A stretch of DNA of 64,000 nucleotides from Moritella sp. 24 (GTDB taxonomy: Bacteria > Pseudomonadota > Gammaproteobacteria > Enterobacterales > Moritellaceae), in assembly GCF_018219155.1 (NCBI RefSeq), contig NZ_CP056123.1:2861505-2925504 (forward strand), given 5' to 3'. The position numbers were made by a program, and so were the translations under genes. The first letter of the stretch is position 1. Each line of letters opens with the position of its first letter. Shown piece by piece: positions 39,986 to 47,996 of the stretch. Under the pieces are notes generated by a model, which was not told the DNA's origin, searched no databases, and saw only the letters and a list, made by a program, of their open reading frames with translations.

Positions 39986-40049
39986 TCTCTAATATAAATT
40001 GTCTCTAATATAAGTCGTGTCTAATATAAGTCGTGTCTAATATAAATCG
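39986..40049. repeat. Four tandem 16-bp repeats
   Basis: Units of the type TSTCTAATATAARTCG start at 39986, 40002, 40018 and 40034, with one to three differences between copies. They lie between two minus-strand genes, directly upstream of the 91-residue membrane protein. Confidence 0.9.
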
Positions 40050-40062
40050 TACTCATCGGCAC

Positions 40063-40542
40063 TTAGTAATACTCAAACTCTTCTTCTTCAAACGGTGGTA
40101 GATAACCAATAAATCGATCACCGGAAAAATGTTTACACGCTACATCAGCCAATAAACGTTCATTTTTAACCACATACACACCTGCGGTTTTAATATATTC
40201 TCGACTGCCATCGTCACGCCATTCACCACTGATCCCCCTCGAATACACAATGTATTTATATTTACCGTTTGGAAATACTAAATGACCCGCACCTCCACCA
40301 CTGTACCCAGTACGGCTAAAATGAACGACTGATTCAATCTCTAATTCAACATTACTTGTTGTTCCAAAACGATAGATAACAGTGCGATCATTGGCTGAAC
40401 ACACAGAGATGCTTTTTGAACCGACTCCACAGCTAAAAGACGTTTTTTCATTAGTTAGACAAAGGTTTTCAGCAAAAGAAACAGGTGGGTTCAGCAAACA
40501 TAAGGCACATAAAATAAACTTCTTCATCGTCATAATTATCAA
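40063..40542 (-). CDS. Small exported hypothetical protein
   Basis: 159 residues, or 154 if the third methionine (MKKF) is the start. The signal peptide KKFILCALCLLNPPVSFAE is clear. The mature part begins NLCLTNEKTSFSCGVG, has a beta-rich middle (TSNVELEIESVVHFSRTGYSGGGAGHL) and ends in an acidic tail (FEEEEFEYY). Conserved-looking cysteines suggest disulfides. No family assigned. The 500 bases upstream carry tor-box-like sites and two hairpins. Confidence 0.65.
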   Translation of the reverse strand: MIIMTMKKFILCALCLLNPPVSFAENLCLTNEKTSFSCGVGSKSISVCSANDRTVIYRFGTTSNVELEIESVVHFSRTGYSGGGAGHLVFPNGKYKYIVYSRGISGEWRDDGSREYIKTAGVYVVKNERLLADVACKHFSGDRFIGYLPPFEEEEFEYY

Positions 40543-40704
40543 CCGCTAGAAAATGAGCATAGCCATAAGGGGCAAGTGTTATAGAAGAAGAATTAATAAC
40601 ATATAGAGCAAAAATTTTGTGTAAGAGGATGTAATGAAAGTTATACAAAGAGGTGTTAATAAGGCTGTTAATAAAAAATAAAGTAAGACTATATTGAATA
40701 ATTT

Positions 40705-40845
40705 TAGAAAAGGGAAAGAAAGAGGAAGCTGAAGAACTTCCTCTTTCTTAATACAGGACGTGAGGATCACTGTAATATTCTTAGTATGGAGAGAGGGATC
40801 CCCATACTTTTAGGTACTAACTATTCATATACTAGATAGCATCTC
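40705..40845 (-). ncRNA. Possible TorR-regulated small RNA
   Basis: Reading on the minus strand, tor-box-like decamers are followed by a TATTATATT candidate -10 (40860-40852) and a predicted start near 40845. Next come a hairpin with 7-bp arms AGTATGG/CCATACT (plus-strand 40783-40808) and a perfect 13-bp stem (40716-40728 with 40737-40749) followed by TCCCTTTTCT, a fair terminator. Together they outline a transcript of about 140 bases. No coding role is evident. The end hairpin could instead serve torS. Confidence 0.35.
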
Positions 40846-40890
40846 TTGAGTAATATAATAATAGAATATTAAGAATGACATTAACGCACA

Positions 40891-40931
40891 ATATGAATAG
40901 AAAAATTCAAATGTGAACAGCTTATGAATAG
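40891..40931 (-). promoter_or_regulatory. Cluster of tor-box-like decamers
   Basis: In direct orientation on the minus strand: CTATTCATAA (40931-40922), CTGTTCACAT (40920-40911) and CTATTCATAT (40900-40891). Each differs from the E. coli tor box CTGTTCATAT at one or two positions, and their spacing is 11 and 20 bases, about one and two helical turns. A fourth, inverted copy is at 40821-40830. torR itself lies 4 kb away in the same locus. Confidence 0.6.
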
Positions 40932-41041
40932 AATGCTCAGCGTCATTGCTATTTATTCGACAACATTGTTTACAGCTTAAACACAGAAAGTAAACCACCA
41001 TTTAAAACAATAACTTACGACTCACAAATTTATACGTTGAA

Positions 41042-43960
41042 TTATTTACGCTCAGAAAGTTGCTGCATATAATGTTTTAATTGATCGACAGAGTTTTGAA
41101 TTAATAAGTCTAATGCTGCTAATTGCGACTCTGATAGTGCTTTTATTTTACATAATTCTTCAAATTGCTGACAAAGAGTGTACAACGCGGTTAGTCCTAA
41201 ACCAACAGCCGCCCCTTTTAATTTATGCAGTAACTTTTCTTGGTCCTCAGCATTTAGTGCAGCAAAGTCACTGTAATCCGATTTAACCTGCTCACAAAAT
41301 AGATATCCCAGCGTAATTATCTTATCTTTCCCCAAATATTGAAGATCTTGTTCAAGTGTTGACGTGTCTAATAACACAGGCTCTGACGCTTTCGACGTTA
41401 CTATTTCTTCATCATCACTAATCACAACAGATTGTGCATACTCATCGGTACACACGACATTCGCCATTACCTTAGAAATAGAACCTCTCAAGCGTTTCAT
41501 TTGAACTGGCTTCGCAATAAAGCCATCGAAACCTGAATCAATGAACTTGGTAATATCGTCTTTAAATACATGTGCGGATACCGCAATAGTTTTTAATTGT
41601 CGCTGTTTACGCTCGGCCATATCTCGTAATTTTACAGCCAGTTCTACCCCATCAATATCGGGTAAGTTAATATCCAATAAGGCTAAATCAACATCCTGAT
41701 GTTCATACACCTTAATCGCGGAAGCACCATCGTAAGCGGTATAAACATCATGACCTAGTTTTTTAACCAGTTCACATGCAACATCTCGATTGATTTGGTT
41801 GTCTTCAACAATGAGAATACGAAAACGTGTTTTCGTTTCTACCACGGTTGACACTATCGCCAACTGTTCATCAATCAAGGTTTGCGATGCCACTTCTAGT
41901 GGAATAGTAAAGTAGAAACAACTGCCCTGCGCTTCAATACTGGTTAGCGACAGCGACCCTTGGATAGCGGATACTAAGCGTCGACAAATAGCGAGTCCTA
42001 ACCCCGTGCCATCCGTATTACTTAAGTTAGCCACTTGGGTAAAGGCTTCGAAGATCTCTTTTTGTTTGTCTTGTGCAATGCCACATCCCGTGTCGTGAAT
42101 ACTAAAACGAAGTTGCCCTTCCTCTTCAGAAATCACAAGTGAAACACTGCCGGAATGAGTAAACTTAATTGCGTTATTCACCAAATTAAGGATGATTTGG
42201 CGAAGCTTACCTAAGTCAGCAAACACCCAAGTATCTCGTGCAACGTCGAGTTGGAAAGTTAGCACTAATCCCTTACCCTCCGCCCTCGCACGCATCAGTT
42301 CGATAACATTATTACCCAACTGCTCTAAATTAACAGCGCATTTAGACACTTCAATATGCCCCGCTTCAATTTTGGAATAATCAAGAATGTCATTCAGAAT
42401 ATCCAACAGGTTCTCACCCGAGGTAAGAATAGTCTGAGTATACGCCTGTTGTTTTGTTGACAGCGAAGTATCAGATAACAGCTCTAATGTCCCTAACATA
42501 CCGTTCATGGGGGTTCGAATTTCATGGCTCATGTTGGCAAGAAATACCGACTTGGCATTATTGGCATCTTCCGCCTGTTTCTTTGCGATAGCATGACCAA
42601 TTGATTCATTATTCAGCTTTTTGTTAATTTGCATTAACTCTTCTGTTCTTTGTTTTACGAGTTGCTCTAAGTTTTCTTTATGCAGACGTAACTCTTTTTC
42701 AATTTTAATTTGCTCTTGTTCAAGTTTTTGTTTTTTCAATGCGTTGTCACGAAAAACGTCCAGTGCCAATGCCATTTGTTTCAACTCGAAATCATCAGAA
42801 GGTTCGACATTAATTTCGAGATCGCCCTCTGCCAGCTTCTTAATCACTTGGGTATGTTTCGATAGTTTGAATACGATACCTTGATATACAATTTTCCACA
42901 TCACACCAATAATCACGATTAATGACAACAAGGTAGCAAAAATAAGAATACGCTGGGACCAAGACAGCAATTTCAGGTGTTCCTGACTGGTTTGCTGTGC
43001 TTGCTGCGTTTTCTCATCAACGAGCACGCGGATACCTTGGTTTAGTTCGCTAAGTTGCGTTGAAATATGCAGATGTAACTGACTCTGCTTTTCTTCTAGT
43101 ATAAGATACTCACGCTGTTGAGTAATGAGTGCATTAAAGGTATGCAAGCTTAACATTGCAGACTGGACCAGTTCTAAACGATAAGGATCTTTGATTGAAT
43201 CCACCAGCTGATTAATTATGTGTAAGAGTTCATCTTTTTGCTGCGCTAATATAATAAGTTGTGTTGGTTGCGAAGTGTTAATGATTAAGTTCGCAATTTG
43301 TCCCAACTGTAAACTGTATCTTTCCAGTGCGGTCATTTTATCTAATAAGTTAAGATCTTCGTCAATAACAAGGTCTATGTCCTGATAGATAATAGGTTTA
43401 TCGGTATTCTGTTCAATTAGGTCATAAAGTCCTGCGAGCCTCACGAGTGTAAAAGTACTCGCGTTAGCGACTTGAGATTGTGATAATTGAAAAATATTAT
43501 GCACCCCCTCAGTTACCTGTTGAAACGAAGCTTGGCGTTGCTGTTGTCCTTTTATCTGTAGCTTAGCATTGTCATTTAACTGGCGAGTATTGTTGATAAT
43601 ACTGATTTTCAGAGAGACTAAGTGACGAATATTACTGTTGGCAAGATCTGAGATATCAAAGGCCTGAAATTGTTTACCAATGGCGAGGTTTAACTGAGTC
43701 AGTTCGGCATTAATCTTTTGGCGTTCGGTATCATTCGTGGCATTTTTTAGTAAGGTAGTTCGGTTAGTTATTTGTAAACTTATATTTGCTAACCCGCGAG
43801 CGCTTGATAAGGTTGGCAAGGTTTGCTGTGTGATCTGCTCACCCGTATCAGCAATAAGGCTTAAACTGTACCAAGATACTGTGCTGATAATCACCAATAA
43901 GCTGGCAACAAAGCTAAACGCGAACAGCAATTTGTTCCCAATACTTTGACGAAATCGCAC
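41042..43960 (-). CDS. torS: TorS-like hybrid sensor histidine kinase
   Basis: 972 residues from a GTG start preceded by AGGAGAGTACA. Order: TM1 (about 12-32), a long helical periplasmic sensor region, TM2 (about 335-355), HAMP, coiled coil, HisKA with [15 protein letters not shown] (about 475-490), HATPase with NAIKFTHSG and GTGLGLAI, a receiver with [13 protein letters not shown], and a C-terminal HPt with [13 protein letters not shown]. This tripartite layout and the neighbours torT and torR match the TMAO-sensing kinase, which senses TMAO with periplasmic TorT and phosphorylates TorR. Confidence 0.9.
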   Translation of the reverse strand: MRFRQSIGNKLLFAFSFVASLLVIISTVSWYSLSLIADTGEQITQQTLPTLSSARGLANISLQITNRTTLLKNATNDTERQKINAELTQLNLAIGKQFQAFDISDLANSNIRHLVSLKISIINNTRQLNDNAKLQIKGQQQRQASFQQVTEGVHNIFQLSQSQVANASTFTLVRLAGLYDLIEQNTDKPIIYQDIDLVIDEDLNLLDKMTALERYSLQLGQIANLIINTSQPTQLIILAQQKDELLHIINQLVDSIKDPYRLELVQSAMLSLHTFNALITQQREYLILEEKQSQLHLHISTQLSELNQGIRVLVDEKTQQAQQTSQEHLKLLSWSQRILIFATLLSLIVIIGVMWKIVYQGIVFKLSKHTQVIKKLAEGDLEINVEPSDDFELKQMALALDVFRDNALKKQKLEQEQIKIEKELRLHKENLEQLVKQRTEELMQINKKLNNESIGHAIAKKQAEDANNAKSVFLANMSHEIRTPMNGMLGTLELLSDTSLSTKQQAYTQTILTSGENLLDILNDILDYSKIEAGHIEVSKCAVNLEQLGNNVIELMRARAEGKGLVLTFQLDVARDTWVFADLGKLRQIILNLVNNAIKFTHSGSVSLVISEEEGQLRFSIHDTGCGIAQDKQKEIFEAFTQVANLSNTDGTGLGLAICRRLVSAIQGSLSLTSIEAQGSCFYFTIPLEVASQTLIDEQLAIVSTVVETKTRFRILIVEDNQINRDVACELVKKLGHDVYTAYDGASAIKVYEHQDVDLALLDINLPDIDGVELAVKLRDMAERKQRQLKTIAVSAHVFKDDITKFIDSGFDGFIAKPVQMKRLRGSISKVMANVVCTDEYAQSVVISDDEEIVTSKASEPVLLDTSTLEQDLQYLGKDKIITLGYLFCEQVKSDYSDFAALNAEDQEKLLHKLKGAAVGLGLTALYTLCQQFEELCKIKALSESQLAALDLLIQNSVDQLKHYMQQLSERK

Positions 43961-44087
43961 TGTACTCTCCTATTACTATTTTATTACTATTAAAAACACA
44001 ACAAGTACAAAGATAGCGGTGATGACAAAACAACCGCTACGAGCAAATATAACTTATTCAGTGGTAACATTTATTGTGAAATCTATT

Positions 44088-45137
44088 ATGAAATCTTTGT
44101 TTTTATTCATTACGTTACTGTTCATTACATTACGATTCAGTCTACCCGCGTGGGCAACAGATAACGGTTCAAAAGGTAGCGCTCAGTCTCAAGGTATTCA
44201 ATCTCAAGGTATTCAGCCTCAAGATACGATGCGACTTTGTGCCGTCTATCCCCACCTCAAAGATTCATATTGGCTAAGTATCAATTTTGGCATGACTGAA
44301 CGCGCAAAACAAAGAGGTATATCATTAAAAGTGCTAGAAGCAGGCGGTTATCAAAATCGCCACGAACAATGGGCACAAATTCAACAGTGCCTCACCTGGC
44401 AAGCCGATGCGATATTAGTCGGTGCTATTTACTATGATCAATTCAGTAGCAAACTCACTACACTCAACAACACTGTACCTTTGTTTGGTTTGGTCAATGA
44501 AATATCAACACCGAGTCTCACCGCGAGTACCGGTGTATCTTGGTACCAGATGGGTGAAAATCTAGGGCAATACCTGAGTCGTAAGCATCCAAAAACAACG
44601 AGTAACACCAAATTAAAACTTGCTTGGCTTCCCGGTCCTAAATCAGGAGGTGGCAGTGAACAAGCAACGCAGGGGCTAAAGGACGCATTGATAAATAGTG
44701 ACGTTGAGATCGTCTCAATTAAACACGGCCTTAATAATAAAATGCGTCAATTTTCATTGATAAACGAAACACTAGCCGAATTTAAAGACAATGAACTCGA
44801 CTACCTTGCGGGAAACGCGATAATGGCAGAGATGGCAATCAATGAACTTGGGAAATTAGAACAAAACAAGCGACCACAAATTGTCAGTCATTATCTAAGC
44901 CATGGTGTATACAGAGGTATCAAACGTGGCAAGATCCTCATGGCCAATTCCGACCAGATGGTATTGCAGGGCGCAATGGCTATAGATCAGGCTGTTGATT
45001 ACTTATTAACTAAAACCTATATATCGAATCAAGGGCCTGAAATACTCACTGTCACCAAAGATTTGCTAGCGCAATTTCCGACAGCACAATCATTATCACC
45101 CAGTAACTTCAAGCCTATTTATTCTGTAAATCCTTAA
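44088..45137 (+). CDS. torT: TorT-like periplasmic TMAO-binding protein
   Basis: 349 residues from the ATG at 44088, which gives a standard signal peptide (KSLFLFITLLFITLRFSLPAWA); an earlier in-frame ATG at 44019 would add 23 residues. The mature protein has a periplasmic-binding-protein fold of the sugar-binding type: LCAVYPHLKDSYWLSINFGM, ADAILVGAIYYD, LAWLPGPKSGGGSEQATQGL and LDYLAGNAIMAEMAI. TorT binds TMAO and docks on TorS. Just after the signal peptide is a short repeat (SQGIQSQGIQPQ). It is divergent from torS and convergent with torR, as in E. coli. Confidence 0.88.
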   Translation: MKSLFLFITLLFITLRFSLPAWATDNGSKGSAQSQGIQSQGIQPQDTMRLCAVYPHLKDSYWLSINFGMTERAKQRGISLKVLEAGGYQNRHEQWAQIQQCLTWQADAILVGAIYYDQFSSKLTTLNNTVPLFGLVNEISTPSLTASTGVSWYQMGENLGQYLSRKHPKTTSNTKLKLAWLPGPKSGGGSEQATQGLKDALINSDVEIVSIKHGLNNKMRQFSLINETLAEFKDNELDYLAGNAIMAEMAINELGKLEQNKRPQIVSHYLSHGVYRGIKRGKILMANSDQMVLQGAMAIDQAVDYLLTKTYISNQGPEILTVTKDLLAQFPTAQSLSPSNFKPIYSVNP

Positions 45138-45207
45138 AGTCTGTTAACCCTTGAATCATTTTTATCAGCGCAACCCAGCATGTCTATACACGGTTTATAA
45201 AGATGAC

Positions 45208-45945
45208 TTATGACAGCTCTGCTGCAAACAAATAGCCTTCGCCATGAACGGTAACAAAATAGGCGGGGTTTTTAGGGTCTGATTCTATCTTATTGCGCAA
45301 GCGACGTACGAGCACATCTATCGTACGATCGTTAGGCGCTTCAACCCGATGGTCGATTAAATTAAGTAATCTATCTCGAGATAAAACACGTTCAGGATGC
45401 GTAATGAAAGCCACTAACATTTCGTATTCCGCTTTAGTCAGCTTGATCTGCTCGCCATCTTGGCACAGTTTGCGTTTAGATATATCAAAAGTACAATTAC
45501 CAAAATGAAATAGTTCGTCGTTTGCAGCACCTTTAATGGCGTTGTCTAATTCATTGTTTGCTTGTGTCGTTAATGAAATACGCCACAGTAAGTTCTTTAC
45601 TCGAACTAATAACTCACGCAACTCAAAAGGCTTGGTGACATAGTCATCTGCGCCCATTTCTAAGCCCACGATTTTATCAATCGCATCAGTACGCCCAGTC
45701 ACTAAAATTATACCGATATTTGATTGGCTACGAAGGGTTCGGGTGATCATCAAGCCGTCTTCATCAGGCAAATTGATATCGAGTATGACAAGGTCGATAT
45801 GATGATTATCTAATACAATATTCATTTCGGCTTTACTCGTGGCCTCGCTAACTTGATAGCCCTCATGTTGAAAATAACCAACAAGTTTAGCACGGGTTAT
45901 TACTTCATCTTCAACAACCAAAATATGCTTATTCTTCAAATTCAT
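45208..45945 (-). CDS. torR: TorR-like response regulator (OmpR/PhoB family)
   Basis: 245 residues. Receiver domain 1-120 with the phospho-acceptor Asp in LVILDINLPDEDG (about 55), Thr in LVTGRTD and Lys in YVTKPFELRELL. The C-terminal winged helix (about 145-240) ends EAPNDRTIDVLVRRLRNKIESDPKNPAYFVTVHGEGYLF. TorR activates TMAO reductase genes at decameric tor boxes. In E. coli torCAD lies next to torR; here the next gene is a flavin reductase, so target genes must be elsewhere or at the boxes downstream of torS. Confidence 0.9.
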   Translation of the reverse strand: MNLKNKHILVVEDEVITRAKLVGYFQHEGYQVSEATSKAEMNIVLDNHHIDLVILDINLPDEDGLMITRTLRSQSNIGIILVTGRTDAIDKIVGLEMGADDYVTKPFELRELLVRVKNLLWRISLTTQANNELDNAIKGAANDELFHFGNCTFDISKRKLCQDGEQIKLTKAEYEMLVAFITHPERVLSRDRLLNLIDHRVEAPNDRTIDVLVRRLRNKIESDPKNPAYFVTVHGEGYLFAAELS

Positions 45946-46102
45946 GTCCTAACAACTCTCTACTAACTAGCGAAACAGCATAGCATAGGCTGTCAACGCA
46001 CCAGATATACCAATTTCATGTAACTTACAGTCCTTTATACCACCTTCTAAAGCGTTCAGCGAGTAGTATCAAACTCCCGATAATACCAAATGAATGAATC
46101 AT

Positions 46103-46717
46103 TCACTTCGGCCGTTGAATACTAAAAGGTGCGGTAATGGATGCATACTCCCCGCCCCCTAAACGAGCAAGGGGTTTAACTTTATCTGCCGCAATGTTCA
46201 TTCGGTCTTTATCATCTTTACTTACGACACTGTCATTGAGATAAAGCTGCTTAACTTCGACAAAAATTAACGTTTGGGGCACATCACCCAACTCTTTAAT
46301 GTCATAAAGCTCACAACCATAAGCAATATCGCATTGGTCTAATCGTGGTAGTGAAAAACCATCAAATGCAACGGTGGTTAGCCCTGATTTAGTCAGTTCA
46401 GATTCACCGTGTGCTAACGTTGCCGCAGTTTGTGTAACCACCTCGGCTTGATCGGCTGACGCAATATGGATCACCATTTTTTTGTTTTTAAGTATATTGG
46501 TCAGTGTATCTTTGTTGTCACCATTTGGCTTTTTACCAACGGATATCATTAGCAACGCCGGGTTACTCGATACGGCGGTAAAATAAGAAAATGGTGCTAA
46601 GTTATAGTTCGCATCACCCGAATCAGTCAACGCCCAAGCGATAGGCCTTGGGATGATGGTTTGTGTCATCAAGTGATAACGCTGAGTCGATGAAAAATCT
46701 GAAAAGTTTAACTGCAT
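46103..46717 (-). CDS. Flavin reductase-like FMN-binding protein
   Basis: 204 residues from the ATG at 46717, with AGGGAG eight bases upstream. Split-barrel flavin-binding pattern: TQTIIPRPIAWALTDSG, NLAPFSYFTAVSSNPALLMISVG, DTLTNILKNKKMVIHIAS and CELYDIKEL. Such proteins reduce FMN or FAD with NAD(P)H or bind FMN as enzymes of unknown substrate. It stands alone between torR and nspS. Confidence 0.82.
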   Translation of the reverse strand: MQLNFSDFSSTQRYHLMTQTIIPRPIAWALTDSGDANYNLAPFSYFTAVSSNPALLMISVGKKPNGDNKDTLTNILKNKKMVIHIASADQAEVVTQTAATLAHGESELTKSGLTTVAFDGFSLPRLDQCDIAYGCELYDIKELGDVPQTLIFVEVKQLYLNDSVVSKDDKDRMNIAADKVKPLARLGGGEYASITAPFSIQRPK

Positions 46718-46952
46718 ATTACTCACTCCCTGTCATAGCAAGATACCATCGTGACATATACCTCTTTATTAGCCTAGGCTTTATTGCTTAATTAGTCCCG
46801 ACTTTAACGCGACAATATGACAATAACCCGCTGATTTGTTATTTACACCAAAGTAAGCAATGTGTCCTATAGTTATATCACCTAGTAACAAATCTGTAAC
46901 ATTTGGCAGCGCTACAGCATGCCAGTACACAATTAGCGAATAGATGTGATAT

Positions 46953-47987
46953 ATGCAATCAATCTACCTTCCAATAATATTGCTGCTGAGTGTCGTTTTT
47001 AGAACTGCTCAAGCAGATGAAATTCAATTATTCACATGGGAAGAATACTTCTCGGATGAAGTGATTAAACGTTTCGAAGAAGAAACGAATCACACTGTGA
47101 ATCAAATATATTTTGAAAATGAAAGTCTACGGGATGAGGTCATGTACTCAGGAAAGGCCGCTGCCTATGACTTAGTCATTTTAGATGGATATACATTAAG
47201 TGTACTTGGAGAACAAGGCATACTCAGTAAATTAGATACCGCACTATCGGATGACCTCTCCCTCTTTACAGATAAGTCTGAAGAAGCTTGCCATGATTAT
47301 GGTATTCCCTACGCTTACGGCACCATTGGCATTGGCTTTCGCAACTCCAAAGTAAAAAAAACAATTACGTCATGGATGGATGTTTTCGATTATGCCAAGG
47401 AAAACCCTGGTAGTGTCATTATTCCCGACGAAGATACCGACACGGTAGCCATTGCGTTGATGGCACTGGGTTACAACCCCATGAGTAAGGATGAAGCCGA
47501 ATTAAAACAAGCTTTCACATTACTCCAAAGTGTCATTGGTGATTTGCTCGTATTCAGAAACGGTCTAGGTTATGCCTTAGATAAAGGTAAACAATCAAAA
47601 ATGGACATGGCCGTTTTTTATTCTGGTGAAAAGGAGCAAATCTCAATTGCCACAGGTCAAGACGATTGGGAATACATCATCCCAGAGGAAGGAACATTAG
47701 TGTGGCATGAATGTTTGTCTGCCCACACCGAAAAACCCATGAAGCCATCGACCATCGAGTTTCTTCGATATATTAACAACCCAGCCAATGCCGCAAAAAA
47801 CGCGCAAGATATTTGGTTTGCGACGGCAAATAAAGACGCATTAAAGTGGGCAACGGAGGATTACATTAATGATGAAGAATTGTTCCCCGCTGAATTCGCA
47901 TCGAGTAAATATTATAACTACCAGATCTTAGATTACAACGCATTGAAAATTAGAGGGAATATCTTAAATGTGCTTTCTAATCAATAA
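46953..47987 (+). CDS. nspS: NspS-like periplasmic polyamine-binding protein
   Basis: 344 residues. Signal peptide YLPIILLLSVVFRTAQA, then EIQLFTWEEYFSDEVIKRFEEETNH, the PotD/PotF opening. Pocket-type segments are YDLVILDGY, IPYAYGTIGIGFRNS and PDEDTDTVAIALMALGYN. No permease or ATPase genes follow. Instead a membrane GGDEF/EAL gene starts 9 bases after the stop, exactly as nspS-mbaA in Vibrio cholerae, where NspS senses norspermidine or spermidine and signals through MbaA instead of transporting. The function is assigned by this arrangement. Confidence 0.82.
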   Translation: MQSIYLPIILLLSVVFRTAQADEIQLFTWEEYFSDEVIKRFEEETNHTVNQIYFENESLRDEVMYSGKAAAYDLVILDGYTLSVLGEQGILSKLDTALSDDLSLFTDKSEEACHDYGIPYAYGTIGIGFRNSKVKKTITSWMDVFDYAKENPGSVIIPDEDTDTVAIALMALGYNPMSKDEAELKQAFTLLQSVIGDLLVFRNGLGYALDKGKQSKMDMAVFYSGEKEQISIATGQDDWEYIIPEEGTLVWHECLSAHTEKPMKPSTIEFLRYINNPANAAKNAQDIWFATANKDALKWATEDYINDEELFPAEFASSKYYNYQILDYNALKIRGNILNVLSNQ

Positions 47988-47996
47988 TGTGGGGGA

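Larger units (their letters stand above)
40543..41041. other. 499-base region with hairpins and tor-box-like sites
   Basis: AT-rich gap between torS (3' end) and an exported protein. It holds a terminator-like hairpin (40716-40749), a second hairpin (40783-40808) and four tor-box-like decamers (40821-40931). A 63-codon hydrophobic frame (40579-40770, GTG start) runs through the first hairpin and is doubtful. Confidence 0.6.

Noticed and set aside
39986-40049. CRISPR array
   Set aside because: The 16-bp units are directly adjacent with no spacers, so this is a plain tandem repeat.
40579-40770. 63-codon hydrophobic minus-strand frame
   Set aside because: GTG start without a ribosome site, it runs through a perfect terminator-like stem, and its hydrophobicity follows from the A/T-rich sequence. 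Not called as a gene, though a small membrane protein cannot be excluded.
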